Of a DNA stretch of 64,000 nucleotides, positions 53,696 through 64,000 are shown one piece after another. Source of the stretch: Cristatella mucedo (taxonomy: Eukaryota; Bryozoa; Phylactolaemata; Cristatellidae); NCBI GenBank assembly GCA_009760855.2, contig WPIO01000008.1:11690001-11754000 (forward strand), read 5' to 3'. Made by a program: the position numbers and the translations under genes. A model generated the notes under the pieces. It did no database searches and was not told the DNA's origin. It saw nothing but the letters and a program-made list of their open reading frames with translations. Position 1 is the stretch's first letter. Each line of letters starts with the position of its first letter.

Positions 53696-55439
53696 CTATA
53701 CGATGGAAAGAAACGCTGTGCGTGAAGCCGACGACCACTTGCCTAGCGTCATTCAGAACTTTGTACAGGCATTAATCAAGAACGTCATCGCGTCAGCCGG
53801 CTAAAAATGCAGCCAGCTAAACAATAGCTAATCCGAAAGCTACGGCTTTTGCTAACACTTCTTGTCGAAACCCAATTCGCGATACTCTTATACTGGTCCT
53901 TAAAGAGCTTTCATGAGTCGAAATAACTGTCGAACCATTCCGCACGCATAGTAGTCGAGCGTTGAAACTAACAGCAGCTCATCGTGGCTTAATAGGGGCA
54001 TCAGCTGTCGCTACAGTCACCAGTAACAAGCTGAATCGCAGGTAACTTATGTAAGCTAAGAGCAGCTCTGCAGAACCTTCCCATTCAAGGAGAAACCCGA
54101 GACTCCACTTCCCCAGACCGGTTTGCATATCAGTTACTAATCGATGCCGATTATCACCGTCTTTTAAAAGGTGCCTGGTGGAGGTCTTTCAGAAATCACG
54201 CTGATAAAAGCATGACTACGTACATATGCAACGAAATTTGGCAAAGGGAAATCCGCATATCGGGGCGCACTGTGCTATGTAGTGGTTCCGTGCCTTAAAA
54301 AAATGTAAATCTGACGCAGGTGCCGAGGAGGGCTGACAGAATATACTACGCAGTCGGGTTAGCGGTGTCTCACACATAACTGAAACTGGGAAGACAACAA
54401 AATGTTACAGAAACAAGAATATTTTCTAAATTTGGCATCACATAATTGTTTTCACGAACAGCCGAGCAGCCATGCAGAGCACAAACACGGGCAGACACTG
54501 GGCAACACCGTAAATGGCCAAATGAAAGAAAATCATAGCTGAAGATGTGTGCAAGCGCCCAGTGCATCAAAATCGCGTCTAAAAATGCGTCTATCACGGA
54601 CAAAATCTTAATTCCACGAGGAAATTTATGTTCGCCACGATATTATCCTACCTGCAAAAAAGGCCGATACCTGGTACAGAGCAAAACCGGGAACCGTGCC
54701 CGCCAGTGCAGCGCTTGACCTTGCCTCGGCGTGACCTTCGTCCATATGTCATGGCTTCTCCTGGTTAGGGGCCGCGCTTTGTTAGCACTCCGCCTGAATT
54801 GAAGCGGACCTTGCGTGCGACGCATCGAAACAGCTCATAGAGTATAGTTATTAATCATGGTCTATCAAAGCTACGCGATCGTAAACAAAGGCGCAGCGAG
54901 CTATAACTTGTACCTATTCAAAAAACAGTAAAGCCTCTTGCAGCCTTCTGATAACACCAGTGGTCCTAAAATACAGATATACACTCGGAGTTTTCATGTT
55001 GCATGTCTGTGGAAAAATTAAATGAGTTTCTTTTAGTAAAGCCTCATACAATCAAACACGGCTGGGTCGTTGGACGCTTCTGTTACACTGTCGCCCGGGC
55101 TTCGTCTGTGTTTTCCATGCCGCCGGAAATAAAGACGATAAGCATTCGTACTGCTACAGTGAAAGTGCACCGAGGAACATTACGATGATGGATAATTATT
55201 GTGAATCGCCATGATAATTTAAGATTCCGATTTGATGATCAATCGAGATGACGAGTCCAGATGATGATGATCCTGATAATCATTACCTCATCACTATCGT
55301 CCGAATTATGAACGTCGTCAGCTAGATGTCGGGCCAACAAAAATCCGAGAGAGGCACTGATTGGCCAAGACGATGAGTAGCTTGGCATTTGCAACCTGCC
55401 GTGTCCATTTGAAGAATGGGCTGTCAAAATAACAAATAG
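53696..55439. other. ARPC1 upstream region
   Basis: Should hold the ARPC1 non-coding first exon and promoter. A CpG-containing stretch at about 54670-54850 with an ACCAG/GTATCG donor is the best candidate; no other gene seen. Confidence 0.35.
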
Positions 55440-56335
55440 TAATGATAATACATTTGTATATCACCCTTAGAGAACTGAATCTTTTAGCAGGCACTTTACA
55501 GATGCTGCTTAGAAAGCATTACCAAATGATTGTGGCAGCATACACAGGCAGCAGGCATAAGCAGGTGCATGCACACGAAGAACGAATCAGCAACAATATT
55601 AAGATATTTGTATAGTGCCCCATCTAATGAAGTCTCTTCCAAGACATTTTACACCTTCGGAAAAAAATTTAATTAGTCAGATAACATGCACAGTTTCAAC
55701 CTGCATAAGCCCACATAGGTAAATTCACGCTGACTCAGCAAATTCTGCGAGGAATGGTGCGTTTTCCTCTCCTTTATAAATAGCGTCTAGTCGGGGATGT
55801 CGTTATTTCAATCGGGAGTGGGAGCATACGAACTAAAGACACGGTGTTCAAGAAATTATGGGTGGTTGGTTAGAAGCAAAGCTACTCGACTTGAGTCAGA
55901 AGATAAGGTAGCACGATTTCCAAACCGATTGGGGTGTAGCTCTGACAGGTAGGCTGGAGCAAGAGAGTTAAAAAGAACAAGCAATGAATGACGAAATCCT
56001 AAAGTCGATACGCAACTTGATGGGAAGCCATTGCATGTCGGTGAGAAGTGGTGTCGTGTGATAACTGCGACGTTCACGGCAGGCAAGCCAAGGTGCAGAG
56101 TCTTGCACCAACGGTCTGCGCCTTTTACTTAGGGCCCGAAGGCCTGCGAGTCGTGAGCTACAGATGTCGAGATGGGATGTCGAAATTGCTTGGACCAAAG
56201 GATGTGGTATCACTGGCCCAGCGCAGGTCCAAAATTTCGCCATGTTAACAAGCTGAAACCAGACAGACTTGACTGTGAAGTTGATGTGGGTAGTCTTGTG
56301 AAAGGTCGCTTTGGAACCACACACCCGGATTTTCT
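55440..56335 (-). mobile_element. LINE family 1 relic, 3' half
   Basis: Degraded minus-strand copy; two tail hairpin remnants (about 55440-55505 and 55595-55655) suggest two stacked insertions, followed by C-terminal RT sequence resembling 59600-60150. Confidence 0.75.
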
Positions 56336-56884
56336 GCACACGGTACAGGAGATGTGTTCGCCGAGCCCATGTTGAGGAATAGACAAAGCGTTAGATGTTA
56401 GCTTGCTTACGCTGAAAGCTCAGAGTGTAAGCTCGTACACAAAACTCCTTTGAAACTTATTTTCATGTAGATAGTACCCGAACAAGCATGCAGAATAGTG
56501 TTTCCCAAGAGTCAGTTTGACATCGTAAGCATTTCATGCCGAAATCTTACTTTGAAAGGCAAATTAACTCAAATTCAAACAAGCGCCTTGAATTAACCTG
56601 GCAACACCAAAAAACAATCTCTCCATGGAAAAACTGCACAAGTAAGAATAACTATCGCGTAAAAAACATTGCGTTTTTTCTCGTTTAGTTAATAATTGGT
56701 TTCGGACCATCCTTACTTGTTTTGGGTTCATCAGTTCATCAGTTTTCGCTTTCGTGTGGGAATGCCTTGAAATCTTTTCGGTGGATCTGCCCCATGCTCT
56801 ATCACTGCCGTGCAATGCCAAAAATAGCCATCTGGTGGCCGGAAGACCACGTTTCGGAGGTCCTTCAATGGCCTCTGGTGCTAG

Positions 56885-58200
56885 AACTTTCGCGTACGAT
56901 ACTTCAAAACCACAGGAAGCGGCATCGCAAGTTGATGCGAAGAGGCCATTTGCAAAGACAAGGTTCACCTTCCCGTTTTTATCAAAGACACTGGAACGAG
57001 TTTTGGCAGACCAACAGAACTCTTATATTGAGAAATCAAACCTAGAAACTGAGTTCCAGTCTGGGTTTAGAGCTAATCACTCCACAGAGTCAGCATTGCT
57101 TAGGGTATATGAGATCTTCTCTGGAATGCAGACTTGGGTAAAGTCTTTCTGCTTGTTCTTTCGGCAGCTTTCGATACTATTGATCACCAAGCCCTTGTTG
57201 AGCGTCTCGTATTTCACCTGGGCATCGCAGGAACTGCACTGCAATGGTTCAGGCCTATCTCCGTGTTAAACTCCCGAATATTGATATGAACGGACAGAAA
57301 TCATCCGAGGAGCCGCTTAAGTACGAGGTACCTCAGGGCTCTGTGCTTGTGTCGCTTCTTTTAACAGTTTATACTCTCGCTCTTGCCATTGTGATTGCCA
57401 AGCACAATCTAGGCTTTCACTTCTATGCAGATGACACTCAGTTGTACCTATGCTCTGATTCCTCTCAGCCCTCGAGCACGTCGAATTGTATACACACCCT
57501 TGCTGCATGTGTCAATGACATCTGCAAATGGATGGCAGCAAACTTTCTAAAATTGAAAGACGACAAAACCAACCTAGTAGTTACAGGCAAACCAAGCATG
57601 ATTCAGAAATTGGAAAGTTTAGCACTCACAATCGGCTGTCAGAATATTTCCTGTTGAATCTGCACGAAATCTAGGTGTCCTGTTCCAAAGGGACCTTTCA
57701 CCAGACGACCACAGCAGCTCCACAGTCAAGCCTGCCCACTTTCAGCTATATAACATTACTAAAATTCGGGCTTGCTGAGATAGGGATACTTGATCAAAAC
57801 TGTTCCACGAGTTTGTGACATCCCGTCTCCACTTCTGTAGCTCATTGCTTGCTGGTCTACCGGCCTGTGCAATCAGACGCTTACAGTTGGTGAAAAAATC
57901 AACAGCTAGGCTCGCCTGTCGTGAGCGGCACAGTTGCCACATCACCCCACTTCTCGACGAACTCCAATGGCTCTCAATCAAGCAGAGTATTGACTTCAAT
58001 GTTCTGTTACTTACCTTTAGATCCCACCATTCTCTGGCTCCAGCCTACCTATCAGAACTACTATCCCCGGCGAAGAATCGTACAACCTGCTTTTCTGACT
58101 CGAATTGTCTAGCCATTCCTCGTACGAGCCTCAAAACCGTTGGAGACTGTGCCTGTAGTTTTTATGCTCCCAAAGCCTGGAACTCTGATATCAGTATATT
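56885..58200 (+). mobile_element. LINE family 1 relic with RT domain
   Basis: Reads FPFLSKTLERVLADQQNSYI, FQSGFRANHSTESALLRVY, then FHFYADDTQLYLCSD and WMAANFLKLKDDKTNLVV, with frameshifts and stops between. It carries RT segments upstream of those kept in the 59-kb copy. Its 3' end is lost against the (TA)n at 58227. Confidence 0.88.
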
Positions 58201-58224
58201 ATAATAAATATGTATATAACAATT

Positions 58225-58226
<2 letters not shown>

Positions 58227-58272
<46 letters not shown>
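58227..58272. repeat. (TA)n microsatellite
   Basis: 46 bp at the broken 3' end of the 56.9-58.2 kb LINE. Confidence 0.95.
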
Positions 58273-58275
<3 letters not shown>

Positions 58276-58617
58276 TACATAAGGTCAGTGACCTTACTGC
58301 AGTTGAAAAATGCTAGCAAACCACCCTAACTTCAGCCCGTGATAACGCCGCAGGCAAATCTGAGTTATTTGAAAAACTACCAAATCATCGAGCTACTTGT
58401 TCTAATTCCAGATACTTGTTACTGGCTGACAGCAGGTTTCCGTTTTTTTTTGCAATTAACTTTTTCTAAAACCCTCATTAGCTAACTCGTCAGACCTCAC
58501 CAATTTGTATGGAAACCGTGAAGCGTTTTCTTGCTGCTCTCGGTACAAATAGCCACTCTTGAGTGAAGATTTGTTGTTTCGATTGATCTTTGATAATGTA
58601 AAGAGCCTGTTTGGCAA

Positions 58618-59306
58618 TACAGTCGTCCCTCTCCCACTTTGCGCATTGACTTTCGAGGCTTCACTCTATCGCGGTTTTTCAAATATATTCATGACTGATC
58701 GAGATAGTGAACATGACACGGCGCGAGCTCGCTTGTGGGCAAGAACTTTTTTTCCCGAAAATTGGGTTTGGTGAAAATAAGCCAATCAGAGCGTAATCTT
58801 CACGGATTGGCTATCCAATCCTCTTCCTATCCTGGCCACTGATTGGCTCAGACTCGCAAAAGTTGCCCTTGCTCTTTTTTGCAGTAAATTTCTTCATCTT
58901 CATCTTCATCGCTTCACCATCAAACAAGTTGCACCCTTCATCATCGAAAAGTTGCACTATCTTCATAGGTTAGTAGCTGTGTGTAAGAACTGTGTGTGTT
59001 ATTAAATTTACAATACTATTTAATAAGGTTTTGTAGCATCTAATATGTCTTATTTTTTATTTTGTCTAATATATTGGGTAATAGGAGTGTAAAATGACTA
59101 AAGGGAGTGTTATTTTATGTCTAGAGGGCTCTAATAGTGTTAAAAACCTTATTTAGAGGGTCTTGAAAAGATTTTCTATGCTCTAACTGCCTAAGAAAAT
59201 ATTCGATTAAGAAAATATTCGATTCAGAAGCAAAGAATCCTATTTCGTGAAAATTCACTTTTCGTGGTAGAGTCTGGAACTGATTAACCACGATAAACGA
59301 GGGACA
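58618..59306. mobile_element. Possible pogo/Tigger-type non-autonomous element
   Basis: The left end (CAGTCGTCCCTC, then CTCTATCGCGGTTTTTCA) and right end (CCACGATAAACGAGGGACA) resemble the CGCGATAAACGAGGGA-type termini of pogo-like elements; TA is present at both sides. No transposase. It carries several CCAAT-box-like motifs (58786-58848). Confidence 0.4.
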
Positions 59307-60665
59307 ATAATAATAATAATAATTCACTTGATAAAGCGCCCTCAGAGAACTTAATCTCTCTCTAGGCGCTTTACATTTGCTGTAAAGTGAAATGCAATTG
59401 AATGGTAAGTAAAATCATGCTTGAAAAACAAACGAAATGAATAATATGGTTAGGGGTGACATGCACAGGGTCAGCATGCAAATGTGGTTAGTGGCAGCAT
59501 GCACAGTGTCAGCACGCATAAGCACATCAAGGACGAATCACAGGGACCCACTAAATGCTGTCCTAAATAGGTGTGTTTTTAGGTTCCTTTTAAATGTGGT
59601 CAGGTCAGGGGATGTTCTGACGCAGGTCGGGAGGGAGCTCCAGGCTTTGGGAGCATATGAACTAAATGCACGGTCTCCAAAGGATTTGAGGTTTGTATGA
59701 GGTATTTCTAGACTGTTGGATTCCGAAAAGCGGGTGGCGCGATGCTTGGCCTGATGGGGTAGTATATCTGAGAGATAGGCTTGAGCCATAGAATGAAGGG
59801 ACCTAAAAGTGAGCGACAAAACCTTGAAGTCAATCCGTTGCTTGACTGGTAGCCAGTGCAGGTCGGCGAGAAGTGGAGTAATGTGGCAACTGCGACGCTC
59901 ACGACAGACAAGCCTAGCTGCAGAGTTTTGCACCAGCTGCAATCGCCTGATCGCACATGCTGGTAGGCCAGTAAGCAGTGAGTTGCAGAAGTCGAGACGA
60001 GATGTCACGAATGCATGGACCAGCTTGGACGTGGTATCTTTATCCAAACAATCCCGAATTTTAGCAATGTTATGAAGCTGAAAATAGGCGGATTTGACTG
60101 TGGAGCTGATATGGTCGTCTAACGAGAGGTCGCTTTGGAATATGACACCTAGATTTCGAGCTGATTCAACTGGAGATATGCTGGCAGAGCCAATTTTGAG
60201 AGTCAGCCTTTCCAATCTCTGGATCACACTGGGTTTGCCCATAACTAGTAAGTTAGTTTTATCATCGTCAAGTTTTAGAAAATTTGCTGCCATCCATGTG
60301 CGGATGTCATCAATGCATGCAGCTAGTGAGTTTAAAGAATTTGAGGTGCTCGAAGGCTGAGAGGGATCAAAGCAAAGGTACAACTGAGTGTCATCCGCAT
60401 AGAAGTGAAAGCCTAGCTTGTGCTTGGCAATCACATCAGCAAGAGGCAGAGTATAAACCGTGAAAAGAACCGGACCTAGCACTGAGCCCTGAGGTACTCC
60501 ATATTTCAGAGGTACTTCAGATGATCTTTGTCCATTCACGTCAATACTCTGGAGTCTCCCACTGAGATAGGACCTGAACCACTGCAGAGCAGTGCCAGTG
60601 ATGCCCGGGCGAGATGAGAGGCGCTCATTAGGGGACGACCGTTTTAACAAATTTCTATCCATATC
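59305..60665 (-). mobile_element. LINE family 1, 5'-truncated copy with intact 3' end
   Basis: Contains the 374-codon RT frame, a 3' UTR of about 160 bp, a terminal hairpin (arms AAAGCGCC 59333-59340 and GGCGCTTT 59365-59372, inner AGAGA/TCTCT) and an (ATT)n tail at 59308-59325. Confidence 0.9.
59538..60662 (-). CDS. CR1/L2-like LINE reverse transcriptase, C-terminal part, 374 codons open
   Basis: Open frame from mid-palm to the end of ORF2 of a Jockey-superfamily (CR1/L2-type) element, here called family 1. Visible: GTALQWFRSYLSGR, YGVPQGSVLGP (motif B), FHFYADDTQLY (catalytic YADD), then the C-terminal region with SRLDFCNSLLTGLP and LHWLPVKQRIDFKVL. The catalytic motif A and the endonuclease are missing, so the copy is 5'-truncated near 60663, as is usual for target-primed insertion. 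With no stop in 374 codons it is the youngest copy here. Its 3' UTR and tail run to 59305. Confidence 0.9.
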   Translation of the reverse strand: MDRNLLKRSSPNERLSSRPGITGTALQWFRSYLSGRLQSIDVNGQRSSEVPLKYGVPQGSVLGPVLFTVYTLPLADVIAKHKLGFHFYADDTQLYLCFDPSQPSSTSNSLNSLAACIDDIRTWMAANFLKLDDDKTNLLVMGKPSVIQRLERLTLKIGSASISPVESARNLGVIFQSDLSLDDHISSTVKSAYFQLHNIAKIRDCLDKDTTSKLVHAFVTSRLDFCNSLLTGLPACAIRRLQLVQNSAARLVCRERRSCHITPLLADLHWLPVKQRIDFKVLSLTFRSLHSMAQAYLSDILPHQAKHRATRFSESNSLEIPHTNLKSFGDRAFSSYAPKAWSSLPTCVRTSPDLTTFKRNLKTHLFRTAFSGSL

Positions 60666-60989
60666 CTATTAAAAGGAGTGTGTGCCTGCGGAGAGTCCAA
60701 TAGCGACCAGGCTTGACTGCCTTTACTGCCCATCAAGATTTTCATCAATCCTAGTCTTATTGCCAAACTGAATCTGTGTGCTTGGCTCAGCTAAGTGCTC
60801 CTATCCGCGTGCACATAGTGCGAAATCTATGATCTTCACAGTCATGCTGGAGCAGGGCTCGGAATCAAGAGAGATAACCTTGTGGTACAAAGGGTACAAA
60901 TATGAATGCCACGATTAGCTTTGACCCAATGTCGTTCACCGCAAATAAACTTAAGCGGAGCTAGAAAAAAATTGTACATTTCAATATTT

Positions 60990-61700
60990 TACCGAGAAAC
61001 TCACTCCCACAAAGCTTACGAGACGTCATCTTGTATGTATCTCCGCCTGTTACACCAAAAAGCCAATAGGACTAAGTAGGTGTTACGCTAACAGACTTCG
61101 CCTCACGAAACAAAGAGAAAATGGGAAGCATTGCTGAGTCAGGAGAGCAGTTGAGGTAGTTAGTAGCATGAAAGTTGCAGCTCAGGACGGCTGGAAAGGA
61201 TGTGCCCTTGTCGAAAGCATGAGAGCATACATCGTTTTGTTATAATTGTCGAAGCGAGTTCAATAGTCTAAGACCTCTAGAGCCAAATCTGCTGTCGCCA
61301 ACATTCTTTAAGTGGAAGAATGGAGCAGCTAATCTATTGTCCGTACAGGACCTGAGGGCATGAGGAGGCGGAAACTGGTGCAACATGTTCAGCTAGGTAC
61401 GAAGCAGCCAAGCCGTGAGAGGCCTTGTAGGTCAGCATAAGAACTTTACTCTATACCCGTTGATCAAGAGGCAACCATCCAAGCTCTTTCAGCAAAGAAG
61501 ACACATTGTCAGACCTCTAGGATTTATGAACTAGCCTTGCAGCCATATTGATCCCAAGCTGCAGTTGCCTAGTAGCTTTTTCCGGTAGCCCAGCCAAAAG
61601 AAAATTACAATAATCTAGACGAGACAGAACCATCTCTTCTGCTGCTGACAGTGGCACCGCCTTACCAGCCGTACGGTTCAGTTGCTCGAAGCCCTCCTGA
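60990..61700 (-). mobile_element. LINE family 2 fragment (CR1-like)
   Basis: Minus strand reads LSRLDYCNFLLAGLP, then LQLGINMAARL, LLKELGWLPLDQR and LTYKASHGLAASYLAEH, with several stop codons. Same family as 17830-18205. Confidence 0.8.
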
Positions 61701-63389
61701 CTTTGCTATCCATAAATCCTAGCAAGCTTTTGTCTTCGCAATGAATAACAATGATTCTTGAGTCTATTAAAAAGAGTATTTTAAAAGCGAGACCCTGTAT
61801 GTTTATATTGGTAGCAATTATGCGAGCCGGATAACGCAGCCTGACAACGAAGGCAAATATCTCAAAACCCACGTTGCACGTCTTCATTAGAGTCAGATAA
61901 TAAGTTTGAATACGCGACAGTGTATTTAGAAACATCGATCAGAAAAGCCCTATTGCAAGACTAACTGCCAGAAAGTCATCGTAATGCCGTTTTCAGCCGC
62001 ATGTGCAAGCCGATAGCCATGCCCGGCAAAACATGTTGATTTTACGAGCAATTGTCCTTCCTAGTTCTTGAATTTTAAAATTATATTCGACATTAGAGAT
62101 GCCTTTAGTGTCACATTTTGACCACTTATTGACTCATTTTACCATGCCGCTCACGTGCACAAACCGAATCACTACCGACGTCACACATTCGATCAAATAT
62201 TCCTCACGCTGTACGTTATTTTCTTCAAATTGGAAAAACTGTCCAAACATCTGGCAAAATACAGATCTCACCGAGTCTGCACTTTATGCCCTACTCCGTA
62301 TCCAGAATCAACTGAGGATCTTTAAATCTTAAGACAATATACAGTAATGCTTCCGAACGAAAAATTCTTTCACGCCCCTGCTGATGAAAATCATTTGCGA
62401 CCTGTCATCGCTAGTACAATACAACTATAGGACTATAGCTGACGTTCTGAATGAGTTTACTTCTCTGACTACCAGCAGTGTACTCCCTCTTCCTGATGGC
62501 GTTCGATTTGTCTCAGACATATTAGTCAGGGCTACTATGGGGCACCATGCAAAAGTGTACTAAAGATTAGGACTGACTGCCGTCGATTGGCATGTGAGAG
62601 CAACTTTAGATCAGACCAATTCCATCTTAGGAAATGCTAAGGCTGGCTTGATTAAAAATTATCATGATACAGATGCACGAACCTAATCTGCTGATATCGA
62701 CCTCGACCGTCATCTTAACCGGTCCCAGGTTAGCGCACCAGACAAACTAATTTTTTTCTGTTGATCTAGTAGATATAATTTCTAGCTTATTCGTCAGCAC
62801 AATATATTAGATCAGTGACTTCATTCCTATGTGAGCACACTTGCTAGCATGCAGCCGAAGTAGCCGTAAGCACCTATATGGATGTCCACTGTGGTTTAAG
62901 TGATGAAAGAAGCTGCAGATAATTTTGAATTGTCTTTCTGAAGGACCTCAGAGTATCAGCGTTCATCATTACCGATGAAAATTGGGTTCGACTACCCTTT
63001 GCCTGCATTCATCATTGCCGCCCCCAGAGCCAAAACCAGATTATTGGCTAGTGCAAAAAAAAACAACTGACAACCACGAGGACAATAAGTTTAACAAGCT
63101 GGTATAGATTTGCAGCAGAAGCTGCAAAAACGCACACAGACAGCTGTCTCGAAAAAGGTAGGCGTCCTGCTCAGACCAAGTCGTACACAGTGGCAGTCAG
63201 CACACGAGCAACTCAGTGTACTTTTTAGGAGCTTTTTAATAAGCGGCTGGCTACAATATCGGTCTTTCACAAGGGAAGAAAGACTTATTGTTATCTTTCC
63301 TTTAAATTGGGTTAGCAAATTAGTGTAATCCAGAAATAGGAAAAAGCTATCCCTTAAAACTGGCTGTGCCAGCGTATCTCCTGTGGCAT
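61701..63389. other. No gene recognised
   Basis: AT-rich, probably decayed LINE sequence, but nothing specific enough to call. Confidence 0.4.
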
Positions 63390-63745
63390 CTTCTGGAAGT
63401 CTTGGTCCTAGTCCAAAGTTATCCTTAAACAGACGACCGCAGCAAATACAAATGTTGTGTCTGCTTAATTTCAGCTAAGTAGCCTTGGAAAATTCTGACC
63501 TGCTTACAATGGTGACAGGAATTCAGGTTTTTGCATATATTGCGCGACACCAGGTCTCAATTTCTATAACTCAAAGTTTGCAGGTCTTACAGCCCGTGTA
63601 ATAAGGCGCTTAGAAGTTATCGAACAAATTTGTGTCTAAACTGTTCAATCATTATTGTCAGAGCTGCCAAATTAGAATAGCTATTGCTGACTTACACTGG
63701 CTCCCCACCCAGAAGCGCACCGGCTTCAAGGTTTAATCGCAAACT
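63390..63745 (+). mobile_element. Decayed LINE C-terminal fragment
   Basis: Recognisable only at the end (IADLHWLPTQKRTGFKV, stops upstream). Earlier sequence from about 62000 may be the rest of it but is too decayed to assign. Confidence 0.55.
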
Positions 63746-63795
63746 CACAGGACGCGCCATTCTCTTGCTTCTACCTAAAAACAAATATTAGCTGA

Positions 63796-63950
63796 TTTAA
63801 CAGCCCCATGTGCAGAGCGGCAGAAGAGCCTCAACGGCAATCACAGCCGCTTGCAATGTGTAATTGCCCACTGCAGCATTCGAGATCACGACCTCGCTCG
63901 TGGAACCTATCCATTCGAGCTACTCCCCAGAGAGCTAGGTTGTGCCGCGT
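63796..63950 (-). mobile_element. SINE-A copy
   Basis: Tail GCCGTTGAGGCTCTTCTGCC well kept; B box degraded. Confidence 0.6.
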
Positions 63951-64000
63951 CCTGCCGTCCTTCTTACCTCAGTCCTTTAACTCGCCTCGAGTAAATCTTA

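Noticed and set aside
54643-54825. 60-codon frame upstream of ARPC1 (starts MRRTQGPLQF)
   Set aside because: Very basic, no homologue recognised; better explained as a possible non-coding first exon.
56564-56968. 134-codon minus-strand frame
   Set aside because: Partly antisense to the LINE relic; no motif.

Overview
The window is nuclear DNA from an intron-rich animal, most likely an invertebrate; the species cannot be read from the sequence. It carries three complete protein-coding genes, each rebuilt here exon by exon with GT-AG introns and matching phases, set among CR1/L2-like non-LTR retrotransposons, two tRNA-derived SINE families, DNA-transposon relics, a ~170-bp satellite and very long dinucleotide repeats. 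There are no bacterial operons, rRNA genes or CRISPR arrays. Most long open frames here are microsatellite or repeat artefacts; the real genes are in exons of 19 to 288 bases.

Layout: 1-8.8 kb holds at least two exons of an unidentified minus-strand gene (2186-2594), a hAT-type transposase relic (3.1-5.8 kb) and a few candidate exons. 8876-30179 (minus) is NUP85, a Y-complex nucleoporin: 21 exons, 649 residues, including a 19-base microexon. 30250-43865 (plus) is CRYM (mu-crystallin/ketimine reductase): 8 exons, 315 residues. Only 70 bases separate the NUP85 and CRYM start codons, so they are a divergent pair. 44148-53692 (minus) is ARPC1 (WD40 subunit of the Arp2/3 complex): 9 coding exons, 379 residues, tail-to-tail with CRYM with 282 bases between stop codons. 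From 54 kb to the right end I see almost only transposon sequence, including the best-preserved LINE (open frame 59538-60662).

The three genes are unrelated housekeeping/metabolic genes (nuclear pore, amino-acid/thyroid-hormone-linked reductase, actin nucleation); the only link seen is shared promoter and terminator DNA. Observations most worth checking: the 70-bp bidirectional promoter, a 105-base frame-preserving exitron-like intron and a tandem splice donor in ARPC1, the NUP85 microexon beside a UG repeat, a 170-bp satellite that reverses orientation at a LINE insertion, a 1.7-kb inverted-repeat element with a flipped hairpin loop, and a SINE that appears to have taken its tail from the resident LINE.
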